Positions 26,174 to 38,400 of a stretch of 64,000 nucleotides of DNA are shown piece after piece. The translations under genes were made by a program, and so were the position numbers. The stretch's first letter is position 1. Each line of letters begins with the position of its first letter. The DNA lies in NCBI GenBank assembly GCA_027186245.1, contig CP114498.1, positions 317,501 to 381,500 on the forward strand, written 5' to 3'. This stretch comes from Coriaria nepalensis (Eukaryota > Streptophyta > Magnoliopsida > Cucurbitales > Coriariaceae). The notes below the pieces were generated by a model that had not been told where the DNA came from, made no database searches, and worked only from the letters and a program-made list of their open reading frames with translations.

Positions 26174-26898
26174 GGTTTGCAGGGGTGGAGAGAAGGTGAT
26201 GGATTTTTGAATCTTTGATCTTTTGGGTGTTTCTGAGGAAGGGTAATTTGGATGGAGAGAAGCGCTTTGTTTATTTAGAAATAGACAACGTGTAAGAGAG
26301 AGATAGAGAGAGAGGGAGAGAGAGAGTGAAGAAAGTAAAAATGAGATGGGCTAAATTGCAAGAATTCAAGGAGGATTGATGAGGAGGAATTGTAGGAAAA
26401 TGGGGTGTTAACTTTTGTTTTTCTTGTGTTGAAAGAGTCTTCGTTTGGGTTTTGTGAGAGCTTAGGCTTTGTGAATGACTTTCATTTATTTAGTATAGAC
26501 AAAGGCCAAGAGCATTTTCCGCTAAAACTTGTTACAGCTGCCATTCTGCTCAAAACAAATCTAGACAGACAGCAGCTCCATTTCTTTCCAAACTGGTCTC
26601 ATTTTTCTCTCACTCTATAACCAAACTAACAACAAAATCAAAATTTCTAAGAACATTTTTCATCTTTTGCTTATCTTTTACCCAACAAAATTTCGTTTCT
26701 GGGCTTTTGGTTATAGCCCAACAAAAGAGAAATAACATAACCTTCAAATCTACTCTTCATAAGAATTGCAACCATCACGTATGATAAAAACAAATATTTA
26801 TCAACATATAACAAGAAAGATCATCAATACTACAACTATAAAAGTTCTAACCTCACTAATAAACAAAATTCTTAGAATTGCACTAAAATTTGATTTGA
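26174..26898. other. CPK promoter/5'UTR and PPR 3'UTR
   Basis: Immediately upstream of the CPK start is its leader, with a GA-rich microsatellite at about 26297-26327. The rest is AT-rich and contains the 3'UTR of the minus-strand PPR gene. Nothing else was seen. Confidence 0.45.
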
Positions 26899-29091
26899 CT
26901 AACCTATCGTAAGGCCAGGACAAGACTTCTCAAGTTTCATTAACAACTCATCACACATAATCCTTGCTTCTCCTCCTCCTTTTGATGCTTCTTGCGAAAA
27001 ATTTGGCATAAGCTCCAGAATGTCATTGTACTCTGAGCTATCGCAAAGGCAATCTATGATTGTGGTAGTTATTTTAGAATCGAGAACAATGCCCTCTTCC
27101 GCCATTTTACGAAGCAAGTTTATGATTTCCTTTGTCTCCCCTATTGAACTAAACCCCTTGAGTAAAGAATCATATACAAATTTGTCCGGTGTCAAACCGG
27201 AAGCAACCATCCTCTCAAAAACAGTAATAGCTTCATCCATTTCACCCATTTTTGACAACCGATTTATCAATGTGGAAAACGTCAAAGTATCTGGATGTAA
27301 TCCCAAACTAGTCATATCCATTAAGAATTCTTTGGCCGATTTCACATCCCGTGCTTGCAGAGTTCCATCAATCATTGTATTGAATGTAACGATATCCGGT
27401 CTATGATTCGAATTTCCTATCTCTCGAAATAACCTCTTAGCTTGATCCAAACTACCTTCTTTGCACAAGGATGATATTAGCATATTGTAGTCGAACAAAG
27501 AAGGACTAAACTCCCATTTTTTCATTTGAATAAACAGCCCTTTCGCGATGTTGAGCATACCCGTTTTGCAAAGCCCCTTTATCATCACGCTATATGTAAT
27601 TGAGTCTGGAACAAACCCTAAATCTTGTACATGTTTCCAAAGTTCTATAGCCTTGTCAACTATTCCGGCTTCCAAGTAACCCCCAATCAGTAAATTGTAA
27701 GTCATTGAAGTAGCCAAGATCCCCTTTTCAGACATTGTACTATATACCTCCATAGCTTTCTTAATACGGCCTTTATTGCATAGTCCTTGAATAGTTGCAT
27801 TGAAAGTCAAAGTATCAGGTTTAACATGAAATCCATCTTTCAACATGGATCGAAAAAGTTTCATTCCCTCTTTAGTCTTGCCAGTGTAGAAAAATCCGGC
27901 AAGTAATGTATTGTAAGTTACCACATCAGGCTTTCTCCCCTTTTCAATCAACATTTCCAAGATTTTATAGGCATCATCAACTTGCCCTCTCTTGCATAGT
28001 GCATTAATGGCCACATTATATGTAATAGTATTAGGCTTTTCGCCATTCTTTAGAATCAAATTCAATAAATCCATGGCCTGTTTAACCCTCCCACCTTTGC
28101 AAAGCCCATCAATTAAGCAAGTATAGATGACAATATCGGGTTTTATCCCCTTTTCCGTCATTTGATTCAATAGGATAGTAGCTTCCTCCCAACGCCCTAA
28201 ATTACAAAGACCATGCATCAAACAACTGTAAGTAAACACATTAGGAGAAATCCCTTCCTCTTTCATCTTGTCAAAAAGCTCCTTTCCCTTGTCATAACCT
28301 CCTTCCTTACAAAACCCGCTAATAACAGTAGTATACACAAAAACATCCCTACCTAAACCCTTCTTCTTCATCTCCTCTAACAAACACAATGCCTCATCTA
28401 CTCTTCGGTATTTACAAAGACCAGTCATCAAGCCATTATATGTCGTCGCATCTGGTTTGCAATATGCATCCATTTCATCTATCAGCTTCAAAGCTTCTTC
28501 AAATCTTCTAGCCCTGCTTAGCCCATTTACAAGGATATTGTAACTAACTATATCTTTTGGCACTTGACATCTTCCCATCTCATTAAACAACTCCATTGCC
28601 TCATCAACATCACCAATTCGACACAAACCTGTCAAGATGTAATTACTAACAAATATATCAACACTATAACCATGCTTTAGCATCAAACCCACAACCCCAA
28701 ATGCGAATTTTGGCTTATAGGTATTCACAAAACAATCAATTAAGCCTATCAATGATTTAAACCCTGGAAAAATATTGAAACTTGACATCTTATGATAAAC
28801 CATCAAGGCCAATTTGTAGTTGCGGGAGATGGTGAGAGCGACCAGAAATGAGTTGCAAGTTGAGGCAGAGGGTAAGAGGTCAGAATCAATAGCTCGCTGA
28901 AAGAGAGAAACAGCATCGGAGACATTTTGATGAGAATTAAGGTTTAGACAGAGGGATTCTAACTGGGTTTCTATCTGAGTAAGTGATGGAGGAGGTGGGG
29001 TGGAAGAAAAGCGCTTGAAGTAGCGGAAACGGAGAATGTGGGAAGCAAAGTAAGAACCGGGTTGAGGTCGTAAAAGTGATTTGGTAAACAT
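26899..29091 (-). CDS. P-class pentatricopeptide repeat protein, At4g28010-like
   Basis: A single intronless frame of 730 residues, with ATG at 29091. After an organelle-targeting-like N-terminus (residues 1-30, Arg/Phe/Ser-rich, few acids), about 17 consecutive 35-residue PPR motifs run from about residue 78 to 680. Examples are VVTYNTLLAGFF, TITYNVAINALC and LFDYNMLISSLCKEGSLDQA. No E, E+ or DYW editing domain follows, so it is a pure P-class RNA-binding protein. Members bind a specific organellar transcript and affect its ends, stability, splicing or translation. Residue pairs at positions 5 and 35 are mostly Asn/Asp, predicting a U-rich target. The Arabidopsis relative is suggested by the strong resemblance of the LCKEGSLDQA region; the target RNA is unknown. 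No lesion. Confidence 0.9.
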   Translation of the reverse strand: MFTKSLLRPQPGSYFASHILRFRYFKRFSSTPPPPSLTQIETQLESLCLNLNSHQNVSDAVSLFQRAIDSDLLPSASTCNSFLVALTISRNYKLALMVYHKMSSFNIFPGFKSLIGLIDCFVNTYKPKFAFGVVGLMLKHGYSVDIFVSNYILTGLCRIGDVDEAMELFNEMGRCQVPKDIVSYNILVNGLSRARRFEEALKLIDEMDAYCKPDATTYNGLMTGLCKYRRVDEALCLLEEMKKKGLGRDVFVYTTVISGFCKEGGYDKGKELFDKMKEEGISPNVFTYSCLMHGLCNLGRWEEATILLNQMTEKGIKPDIVIYTCLIDGLCKGGRVKQAMDLLNLILKNGEKPNTITYNVAINALCKRGQVDDAYKILEMLIEKGRKPDVVTYNTLLAGFFYTGKTKEGMKLFRSMLKDGFHVKPDTLTFNATIQGLCNKGRIKKAMEVYSTMSEKGILATSMTYNLLIGGYLEAGIVDKAIELWKHVQDLGFVPDSITYSVMIKGLCKTGMLNIAKGLFIQMKKWEFSPSLFDYNMLISSLCKEGSLDQAKRLFREIGNSNHRPDIVTFNTMIDGTLQARDVKSAKEFLMDMTSLGLHPDTLTFSTLINRLSKMGEMDEAITVFERMVASGLTPDKFVYDSLLKGFSSIGETKEIINLLRKMAEEGIVLDSKITTTIIDCLCDSSEYNDILELMPNFSQEASKGGGEARIMCDELLMKLEKSCPGLTIG

Positions 29092-29737
29092 GATTCTGAA
29101 ATAAAAAAGACAAGTTCAGAGGGTCAAGAACAAATGAAAAGTTCTAGATTTTACCTTCTTCAGGTAGGTTCTCGAGTTGGAATCGGATGAAACGAGCGGC
29201 AGCATATCGTCAGAAATATATATTATATATTTTTCTAGGACGAAAGTAATAATACGAATGTATTTTGTTTCTGTCCAATTCGAATAAAAAGCATTACTTT
29301 TTTTGCCCCCCAAAAAAAAATAAAAAATATATATATATATATCGGACCAGACAGCCCGACTAAAGATGAAACTCTTGTATACCATAGATTGATAGATTGT
29401 GTAAGAATTCCCCATGTTACAACTTACCAAAGTGGACGAAAATGGTATGGATACTGGAATCAACTCCTTATTTAACATTTTGAGACTTTTTTGTTCTAGA
29501 AAACTAATGGTGGATCGGCCTTGTTTGAAGTAAAATTACATTTAGATGACAACTAGAATGGATGTACTAAAAACTGTAAGAATGAGATTAACAATAGTTA
29601 CAATCGAACAACATTTGAAGCGTTTGTGATCTGCAATTACAGCTGAACTCTAGGTAGTCATATCTTCTCCAACGAAAACTGGTACAAGTCTTGTGCTTAT
29701 TGGAAGAAAGCATCGTATACTCAGAGCAATACGCCAT
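29092..29737. other. Gap between two minus-strand PPR genes
   Basis: This holds the At4g28010-like promoter and the 3'UTR of the THA8-like gene. An A-run and a (TA)n tract lie at about 29311-29342. No gene was recognised. Confidence 0.4.
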
Positions 29738-30992
29738 CTAATAATCTTCTTCTCGTTCCCTTCCATACTCTTGATCTTCAAACAAATCTTCAGGCGGGTC
29801 ATAAACAATCATACCAGGGAAAAGCTCCAAGAAGTGATCTTTTACTTTCTCTCTCAATTCTGGATATGGAATGAGCCCCTTGAGGATTACACGGAAAGGT
29901 AGAGAAATCGGTGGATCCGGAGATTCTCTCATTTCTCTATAAATCTCCATCGCCTCTTCCGGCAATTCACTGTCTAAAAATGCTCTGATTATGTCTCCGA
30001 AAGTATGCTGATCAAACAAAACCCCTTCCCTCTTAAGATCAGACCAGACCTGCTTTATCTCCTCCACCTTCTTGTTTCTTGCCAGCATCATAAGCATGTC
30101 CCGGTAAAAGAACATGTCGGGCCGGTACCATATTTCTCTGCGCACCACTTCATATAACTGGAAAAACAAAATATTAATAAATTGTATAATATTAGGTAGA
30201 TTTCATTTCATTACACAGATCATACATTGCAATGGCAATGTTAGCTTTCCATTTTAGTTGTTTGTTAAAGTGATCATTTTTTTTTTCCTTGACATTTGCA
30301 TAACCATCATTCCAAAAAGATACCAAAATCAGTCAGCGAAAAACACTGTCCAAAATGGAGTTCGGTGAACGGAGATTTTGAAAACTGAGAAAATTGGGTT
30401 GGAGTAGCGTTTGTTATAGTTTGGAAAACTTGACATCAAGCTTGGATCTTCAAAAAGTATTGCCATTTGCAAATTGAAATCGCTGTAGCTCTACAAGTTC
30501 TACACTGATTTCAAGCTCTTCACTTGCTTGACCAATCGGGAAACAGCCTATATAGAATTGTTTTTTTTCGGGCAAATTTTTCTCAGTAATCAAACATGAT
30601 CATTAAATAAGAAAAAAAAAAACACGAACCTTCATGCAGAGAAAGACCTGGTCTTGTCGTTGGAGCTCAAAGAGAACGGAGACAAGGTCAGATTTGAGCA
30701 AGCGGGAGACGTTAGAATGGATGAATCGATCGAGGCGGACTGGATCAGAGCGGAATCTCTTGAGCTCTTTCGCTACTATCAAGCCCTCTTTCCCTATCTC
30801 TTTCTTTCGCCTCCATATCGACAAGCTAGGACTCGAAGGTGACCCTGTGATATAGCGCGCCAGCCATTGTTGTCCAAGCTGATGTTCCTGTTTCAAGATA
30901 TTGTTTTTAGTAAGCAAATGATGTGAGATTCGCCGGCGGTTGGTGGCCGGCGGCGACGTTCTGCGTAGAAGATGATTCAGGAATCGCAGCAT
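29738..30992 (-). CDS. Short PPR protein, THA8-like (At1g62350-like)
   Basis: Two exons (30630-30992, 29738-30157) encode 260 residues. The basic N-terminus (MLRFLNHLLRRTS) suggests organelle import. The core carries the conserved GKEGLIVAKELKRFRSD segment, LLKSDLVSVLFELQRQDQ, then PPR helices (YRPDMFFYRDMLMMLARN, FDQHTFGDIIRAFLDSELP) and an acidic tail (DPPEDLFED). This matches the small THA8/THA8-like group with only four or so PPR motifs, some of which bind plastid group II introns. Whether this protein works in plastids or mitochondria cannot be told from the sequence. It is divergently paired with RRP41, 494 bp between the two ATGs. Intact. Confidence 0.85.
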
Positions 30993-31486
30993 ATAAGCTT
31001 CTGTTAGCGGCTTCTTTTTTTCCGCGGCATATAGCAGTTACGGGTTGAGCTGCCACTTGCCATTTGCACACGGACTGGGCTCTGGACTTGGAACTTGGTA
31101 GCCCAACGGGCCCATATTAGGTGTGCTCTTCTAGTTATTGGGCTGATTTCTTCAACCGGCCTACATTACCTACCTTCACTTTTCAGTTTCAAGCCCGCCA
31201 ATTTTTTTTGTTTCTCATCCTGATTTCACGAAGGACCTGCCGCCACAACCATTGTTCAAAGTCGATTTCTCCTCCTCCGCTCACGGAAGCTGACGCCACT
31301 TCTCACAGCCGGAAACCGCCGTTCCAATCACTCATCGCTTTACTGGTACTAATCTCACGATAGCCTCTCTCTCTCTCTCAGTAAACGGAAACGTTAATCA
31401 TCACTAGCTGCAACTATTTTCCTGCTGCTCACTTCTGCTTCCTCTTCTCTCACTCTCTCTCCTCTCTCTCTTCAGATTTAGCAGAG
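30993..31486. promoter_or_regulatory. Divergent promoter of THA8-like and RRP41
   Basis: A 494-bp interval separates the two ATGs. It contains three TGGGCC/T elements (31100-31105 and 31109-31114 on the minus strand, 31139-31144 on the plus strand). The last ~120 bp before the RRP41 ATG is CT-rich, typical of plant 5'UTRs. No TATA box is evident. Confidence 0.6.
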
Positions 31487-34038
31487 ATGGAGTTCGTGAG
31501 TCCAGAAGGACTTCGCTTAGATGGTCGTCGTCCAATGGAAGTAATCCTCGAACCCTAACTTTTTCTCTTTTTCACCTTTCTTCTTTCTTATTTGCTTTTC
31601 TTTTCTATGTTCTTGTTTTTAAAATTTCAGATGAGACAAATTCGAGCAGAGATTGGTACTGTGGCGAAAGCTGACGGGTAATACGCGCCCTTGCTTATAG
31701 CAATTCTGGTTCTATGTTTTTCAATTTTCTAGGCACAATTTTTGCATTTTCCCTTTTGATTTCCTTGGTTTTAATTTGATCCATATGTGCTCTTTATATG
31801 TTCCATTTTTCAATTTCAGTTCTGCTGTATTTGAGATGGGTAATACCAAAGTCATTGCTGCTGTATATGGTCCTAGAGAGGTACTCTCTTGTCTTCACAG
31901 TTTATTTCATTCGTTATAATCATAATTTTCATGTTTTTGTTTCATACTCATATCGACGTCAAACATTGTTCATATATTGTTATTAGAAGTCCCTATTCGG
32001 GCCAATTTTGAAAAGATTGTACTCAACTGAGAAGAGGATGTTACGGTTTTTCAGGTTCAAAATAGGAGTCAACAAATGAATGATCAAGCATTGGTAAATT
32101 GTATTTTTAATGCATGTGGTGGTTCTACGGAATTGTATATGGTCTTGTTTCATTATCAATTTTTTACTATATTATCTGTATTTGCTCGACGTTCAGGTGC
32201 GATGTGAGTACAGTATGGCTAACTTTAGCACAGGAGATCGTGTTAGAAAACCAAAGGGTGACAGGTTATTTTTTAATCTTTCAATTTTGTCCCTTCCACC
32301 TGTCTAACAAAGTTGTTCTGGACTCAAAATGGTGGTAAAATCTATTCAAATTGAGTCAAAGCACTCCCACTCCATTTCTGCATTCACTTACCTCGAAAAA
32401 CAATGAAAGTAAAAAGATACATCATTCGTACATAAGGGAGCATGATGAAGCATAATAATTCATAGTTAGGACACGTTGTTCTGTAACTAAAGGTTTCTGT
32501 TATATTTAGGCGATCCATAGAGATATCTCTAGTTATTCGCCAAACAATGGAAGCGGCCATATTGACACACCTAATGCCTCGGTCTCAGGTCTTCTTAAAG
32601 CATGTCTAGAAGTTTTTCTACATGAATGCATGTGTGCATCTCTTTGAAGTGTTGTTTGTTTGTGTTTTTCAGATAGATATTTTTGTCCAAGTTCTCCAGG
32701 CAGATGGAGGTAACTTGAAACTTAATCACATTTCTACTGGAAAATCCTCCGTTCCATGTCATATAATTATATGTAAATTCATCAGTCTTGCTCTCTTCTT
32801 CAATAAAACTGATAGCAACTTGCATTTTTTGTTTTCTTTTGGGGACAAAAAAAAAAGGTGACACATTATTAGTCCCTATTGATTGGATGAAAAATGTGTG
32901 ACAGAGTTGAAGAATGCAATTCAAAAACTGTTGCAAAATTTTCACACATCAGTCTCTGTTCATACTACATCATGGACATACTCTCCTTTTACTGCATTAT
33001 ATAACTCTCCCATTAACATATTTTCAAGTTTTCAATTGCTTGATTAACATGCTCCAGTATTCCCTGTTCCCTTATATATCTCTGCTAATAATGCTTCTAC
33101 AGGAACTAGATCTGCATGCATCAATGCTGCAACTCTGGCGCTTGCCGATGCTGGTATTCCCATGCGTGATATTGTTACTTCTTGCAGTTCTGGGTACCTT
33201 AATAGCACCCCCTTGCTTGGTAGTTTATCCTTTCGCTTATTCTCTTTAATAATATGCAAACTACATTATTTTCTTTGGTTTTTTTTTTGGGGGGGGGGGG
33301 GGGGGGTTAAGGGGGATGTTATGATTCTTACAGTACAAACTTTGTTTGGAAGACCTTATATTGTTGAAAATTGTTGTGTGGACAGATTTGAACTATGTAG
33401 AAGATAGTGCTGGAGGCCCTGATGTCACAGTAGGGTATCTTCCCAAGCTGGATAAGATCACTCTTCTTCAGGTCTCTTCTGACTTGCATGTTTTTCTTAC
33501 TCTGAAAAATCAAAGTTAATTCATATCCCCTATATTCCGAGCCTATAAAACCTTCTGCAATTTTTGGAACTGTTATTCTTTTTCTTTGGCATGCAGTTTG
33601 AATTTTAATTCTTTTTTTTTTTTTTTTTTTCTGTTTTCCTTATGTAGGCTTAACTAATTTCAATTACGGGATGGCTTTTTAACCTGTTGTCATGTTTCTC
33701 TTTGTAGATGGATGCTAAATTACCAATTGATATCTTTGAAGGAGTCATGCAGCTTGCAACAGAGGGCTGCAAAGCAATTGCAACTTACATTCGAGAAGTA
33801 GGAACTCTTTCTGTCTTCTCTCTTCAAATATTTTGGTTTACTAACAAAAGTTAACCCTATACTTTTTCATGATTCTTAGTCGACTTGGAGCATAATCCAG
33901 CGACGTGTGTATAAATTTGCACCTCTGTTTCCGCATTCACGTTTTGATCTTTGCCTTACAATTTTTCATCTCTTGTTATTTGATTGGCAGAAACTGCTCG
34001 AGCGTACCAAGGAAATGGAGTGTCGTCGGGGTGTTTAA
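31487..34038 (+). CDS. RRP41: Exosome complex subunit RRP41
   Basis: Eleven exons (31487-31540, 31631-31677, 31820-31880, 32055-32093, 32197-32264, 32510-32588, 32673-32709, 33103-33219, 33386-33471, 33708-33797, 33991-34038) join in phase into 241 residues, the length of Arabidopsis RRP41. The RNase PH fold shows GLRLDGRRPMEMRQI near the N-terminus, MGNTKVIAAVYGPRE, NAATLALADAGIPM and YLPKLDKITLLQMDAKL. RRP41 is one of six ring subunits of the nuclear and cytoplasmic RNA exosome, and in plants it is the ring subunit reported to keep phosphorolytic 3'-5' activity. Intron 8 has a long T-run followed by a G-run near 33279-33306. No lesion. Confidence 0.95.
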
Positions 34039-35467
34039 TTTATAGCGAGGAGGAGTTGTAACTTTATGAGAAGAACTAAAGGCAAAAGGAGTAAAATCAG
34101 GGAGTTTCAACCTGGTTTTCTTGGTTGGCGCTTTGTGTTTCCTTCGCTTTGAACCATGGCGTGGATAGAGCTGGTAAAACCAAAACCATGTATCCATATT
34201 CGCTCTTTCGCTCGACTTTCGTCCTTTTCATGTCTAGTGTAGTTATTCTATTCGTTGCCTTTGCCGTAGTTTGATTGTGCAAACGAGTTGAATTTGAGTA
34301 ATGACCTTAACTACTACGGTATTAATATCTTCTTTCACACAGCTTAACTAAGCAGAAGTTTGAGTTGGGTAGCTCAAAAGTGGTTTTTTCCTTCGTTTGA
34401 GTTGAGGGTAAGTAGGGAATGAACAAAAATGAACAGACCTGCCACCTATTATACTACCTGAAAAAAGGTAGTACATCATCTAACCAGTACAATCATCCCA
34501 CTATTTTTCATGGAAGGACTTATCGTAAGCAAACTGTTCTGTGTGAGAGCTTAACTTCTGCCCGTGAGTAGTCCTCAGTGCGGTAAATATATTAAGGAGA
34601 CTGAAAATGAAATTTTTTTTGGTACAAATAAATATATTAAGATGATATTTTAAATAGATTAATATTATATTAATATATTTAATCTAATTAGATGATTAAA
34701 ATTAATTTTTATTTATTTAAATTAAATTTCAACTATAAATTATATCATATTACAAAGATCTAAATTATAACATAAGTTTACTTTAATTATACCGATCCAA
34801 ATTAAACCGAATATTTACTCTCGAGAGAAACCGGAACAGTTGACCACCGTCAAACTGTTAAATAATAAAAGAAAGAAGCGGGTTAAGAAGTGAAAGGAAA
34901 GGAAAGGAAAGGAAAGAGAGTTGGGTTACTTATACGATGTCTTAAGTATAACTAGGACCAACTACTGTTTGTGTGGTCTCTCTACCTAATCTAATCCTAC
35001 CAACAACAACAACAAGCCTTTTCTTTTTAAGAGAAATAAAACTTTGTTGTTAAGGTTAAAGCTCTTCTTCTTCTTCTTCTTCTTCTTTCATTTTCCATCT
35101 TCCCAATCACCCCCTAGAAACCGCAAGAAAATTCGGCTAGTATTAACCGAGAGAGAGAAGGGAGTAGTTTCAGTGGACTCTTTTTTGAATATTTTCTTTT
35201 TGTTTTTTGTTTTAATTTATCGAGTCTTAAACTTTAAGTCTCATTCTCAGGCTTCCCCTTACCTTAGATCTCAGAGATTCATCGATCGAGTTTGGGCCAT
35301 CGATTTGCGTTGTTGCCACCGATGAGAGAATCTCCACCATTGAGTTGACTCAATGGTCGGACTTCTCGACCTTTTTGCTTTGGTGAAATGCTAAGCATTT
35401 TGAGTGATTATAGGGCTTTGGTCGAGCATGCTTTTGATGTTGGTTTTTTGGTGCTGATCGGTGAGAA
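34039..35467. other. Intergenic region, RRP41 3' flank and PHGAP leader
   Basis: The middle is very AT-rich (about 34605-34800). A GGAAA repeat lies at about 34893-34917 and a CTT repeat at about 35063-35087 in what is probably PHGAP 5'UTR. No gene was recognised; the purine/pyrimidine tracts explain the short open frames here. Confidence 0.45.
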
Positions 35468-38400
35468 ATGTCGGCTTCTTTTGCGGCTTTTGAGCGACCC
35501 GCAGCTGGAGCTTCCAAAACGGTTTACATTTTCCTTTTCAGCTTTCAGATGATGTTATAATGCAATCTAATGGAGTGGGAATTGTTCCTTTTTTTTACCT
35601 AATAATTTCGATTTTTTATGAGAAGTTACAAAAACCTAGGGTATAACCAGGAACCATTGGTCACTGCTCTTCTAGTGCATTTACTTAATTTGTTACTTTC
35701 TCTGCTTGGTTGCCGAGGAAATTGAGAAATTATAAGCATAGAGAGAGAGAGAGAAAGAAGTATATCATGAATTGGACACTATGTTACCTGATCAGTAGTG
35801 TTAGGCTTGTAACCTTAATATCTTGTTTACTTAATTATCTAAAAGAGGTGTTAAGCTCCATTTCTTATTGGTCCAAGAGTGTTAGCTTGATCGAGGTTCT
35901 AAGAAATTTCTAGTGTTTTTTTTTCCTTTTTTCTTTTTGGGGGGCGTGTTCTGGGTAGGCACTGATGGCGCTACACTATTTGGTCAATAGTTGTCTCATA
36001 CATGGTCTTCTGTGAAGGCCTAACAATGCTTCCATCTTGATTCCTATCTCTGTGGAAGTATTAACAAGGTACTAGACATCACAGTGACAGAAACTAAAGA
36101 ATCCATACAATTCTTGGATACATGTCATCCTCACCAAAATGGGGTCATTTGCACTTGTAATCCAGACTTTCTTTTTGATGTAATGGAACCATCAAAGCAA
36201 TTTTTATTGTTTATATCCTATTATGTTTTTTCAATCTATCATGTAGTGCATTAAGTATAATTCATTTTACTCAGCATCAAGCAAGTATTGACTTTGTTTC
36301 TGACCTGTGACATGATTTTGGCAGGTTTTCAAGAGTGGGCCTCTTTTCATATCCTCAAAAGGTTGACACACATTTTCCTTTTCCTTTTCTTTTTCTTTTT
36401 CGTTCTTCTTCCCTGTTTGAGATCATTTATCAAGCTTCATAGTTCCATCTTGTAGTTTCTGTCTCTTGTGTATGGCCCTATGAGTGTTCTTATAACAGCT
36501 CCTATGATATGACTACTATGAAATCCTTATTGTATTCCGCCTATGCAATGATTTCATGTTAAACGTCTGTGCTTGCTCCTGACATCGTCAATTCTGGAAT
36601 TGTGTAGGAATTGGTTGGAAATCATGGAAGAAACGCTGGTTCATCCTCACACGGACTTCATTGGTTTTCTTTAAAAATGATCCTGTTAGTATCAAGTGTC
36701 TTTTATTTTCTCTTTGAACTATCTTAACACGGTTAAATTTCTATATATATATATATTATTGTCTTTCTGTATTTTGATTACTCTACTTTTTGGAGATGAG
36801 CAACTACTCATTGTCTTAGTTCATAAACAGTGGAATTGGTTGGCCAGTGAAAATTTATCTTCTCATTTGGATTGACAATTGAGTTTCGTAATACACATAT
36901 TTTATGTGATCATCTGGGTTTGCTATATGGTTCTGTATTAAGCTGTAATCAGCTAAATGTTATGTTACGGACATGTTGATTACTGGTTTTGTTTTTCGCT
37001 GCATAAGGTGGATTCTTATTGTTTTGTTTATCATTTAGAGTTCACTTCCTCAAAGAGGAGGCGAAGTAAATCTGACCTTGGGGGGCATTGACTTGAACAA
37101 TTCTGGAAGGTATTATTGGTCACTATTTAGTGATTTCTTTTTCGAATGCTTATCAATATATCTTACATATACAATGCTTCACCCTGCAGTGTCGTTGTTA
37201 GAGAAGATAAAAAGCTGTTGACTGTATTATTTCCAGATGGACGCGATGGTCGGGCATTCACACTGAAGGTGCTTTATTAATACTCATTATCTCTGTCGAA
37301 ATAGCATTGACGGTCCATATAATGATTTTATTTTTCTGGTTGCCGCGCTGCCCAAAATTTTTTCAGGCTGAGACTTCCGAGGATTTGTTTGAATGGAAAA
37401 CAGCCCTCGAACAAGCCCTTGCACAGGCTCCGAGTGCTGCCCTAGTCATGGGACACAGTGGGATCTTTCATAATGACACAAATGACACGATTGAATCCTC
37501 TTTCCATACATGTGAGTATTTCTTGATCATTGTTTCTTGATCTTTCTATGTAATCTTCATTCTACTAATTGTTTATTCCAACTTATACATGGGTCATTTT
37601 CATGCTAATCTCCTGATCTATCTGTTTCTGATATTCTCTGTCCAGGGAGGGATAAGCGTCCTGTCAAATCCTTGGTTGTCGGCAGACCTATATTACTTGC
37701 GTTGGAAGATATAGATGGAAGTCCATCCTTCCTTGAAAAAGCTCTTCGGTATCTTGAGATGTTTGGTAAGAGGTCAAACTAAATGGTGATTAGTTGCATT
37801 CTTGAGATTTTGTCACCTAGTCTTGTCCCCTTCATTTTCTTGCAAGTCCTTCCTTCTACACAGGATAAGAATCAGATGTGTTAGTGTTTTTTGTTCTCAT
37901 ATTGTTTTGGCTATCAGTTTCTGATGTTGTTGCAAGAAGAGTTTATTGAGATGGAACATAATAATTATAGAGAGATGCTAATAAGATTGCAGGTTTATAA
38001 TGATGAAGATAAAATTACTGAACCAGTGAACTGCACTTTTTCTATAGGAACCAAGGTAGAAGGAATTTTGAGACAATCTGCAGATGTGGAGGAAGTAGAT
38101 CGTAGAGTTCAAAGATACGAAGAAGGTCTTTTTCGGATGTTCTCAACAGACTTGATTAGTTGGATGATTGATTTGTTATCAAATTTATGTATTCGGTTCA
38201 GTTGCAAAATGCCTCTCAAGCTGAGCTCATCTCTAAATTTATTTTCTAAATATAGGCCAGACAGAATTTGATCCTGATGAGGATGCTCATGTCATTGGTG
38301 ACTGTATTAAGGTACTGTGCATCACTAATGGTTTGGTTTTTTGTCTGCTAAATAAATACATCTAGTTTTGGCTAGAAGAAAAAGATAAAGATAAATTAGT

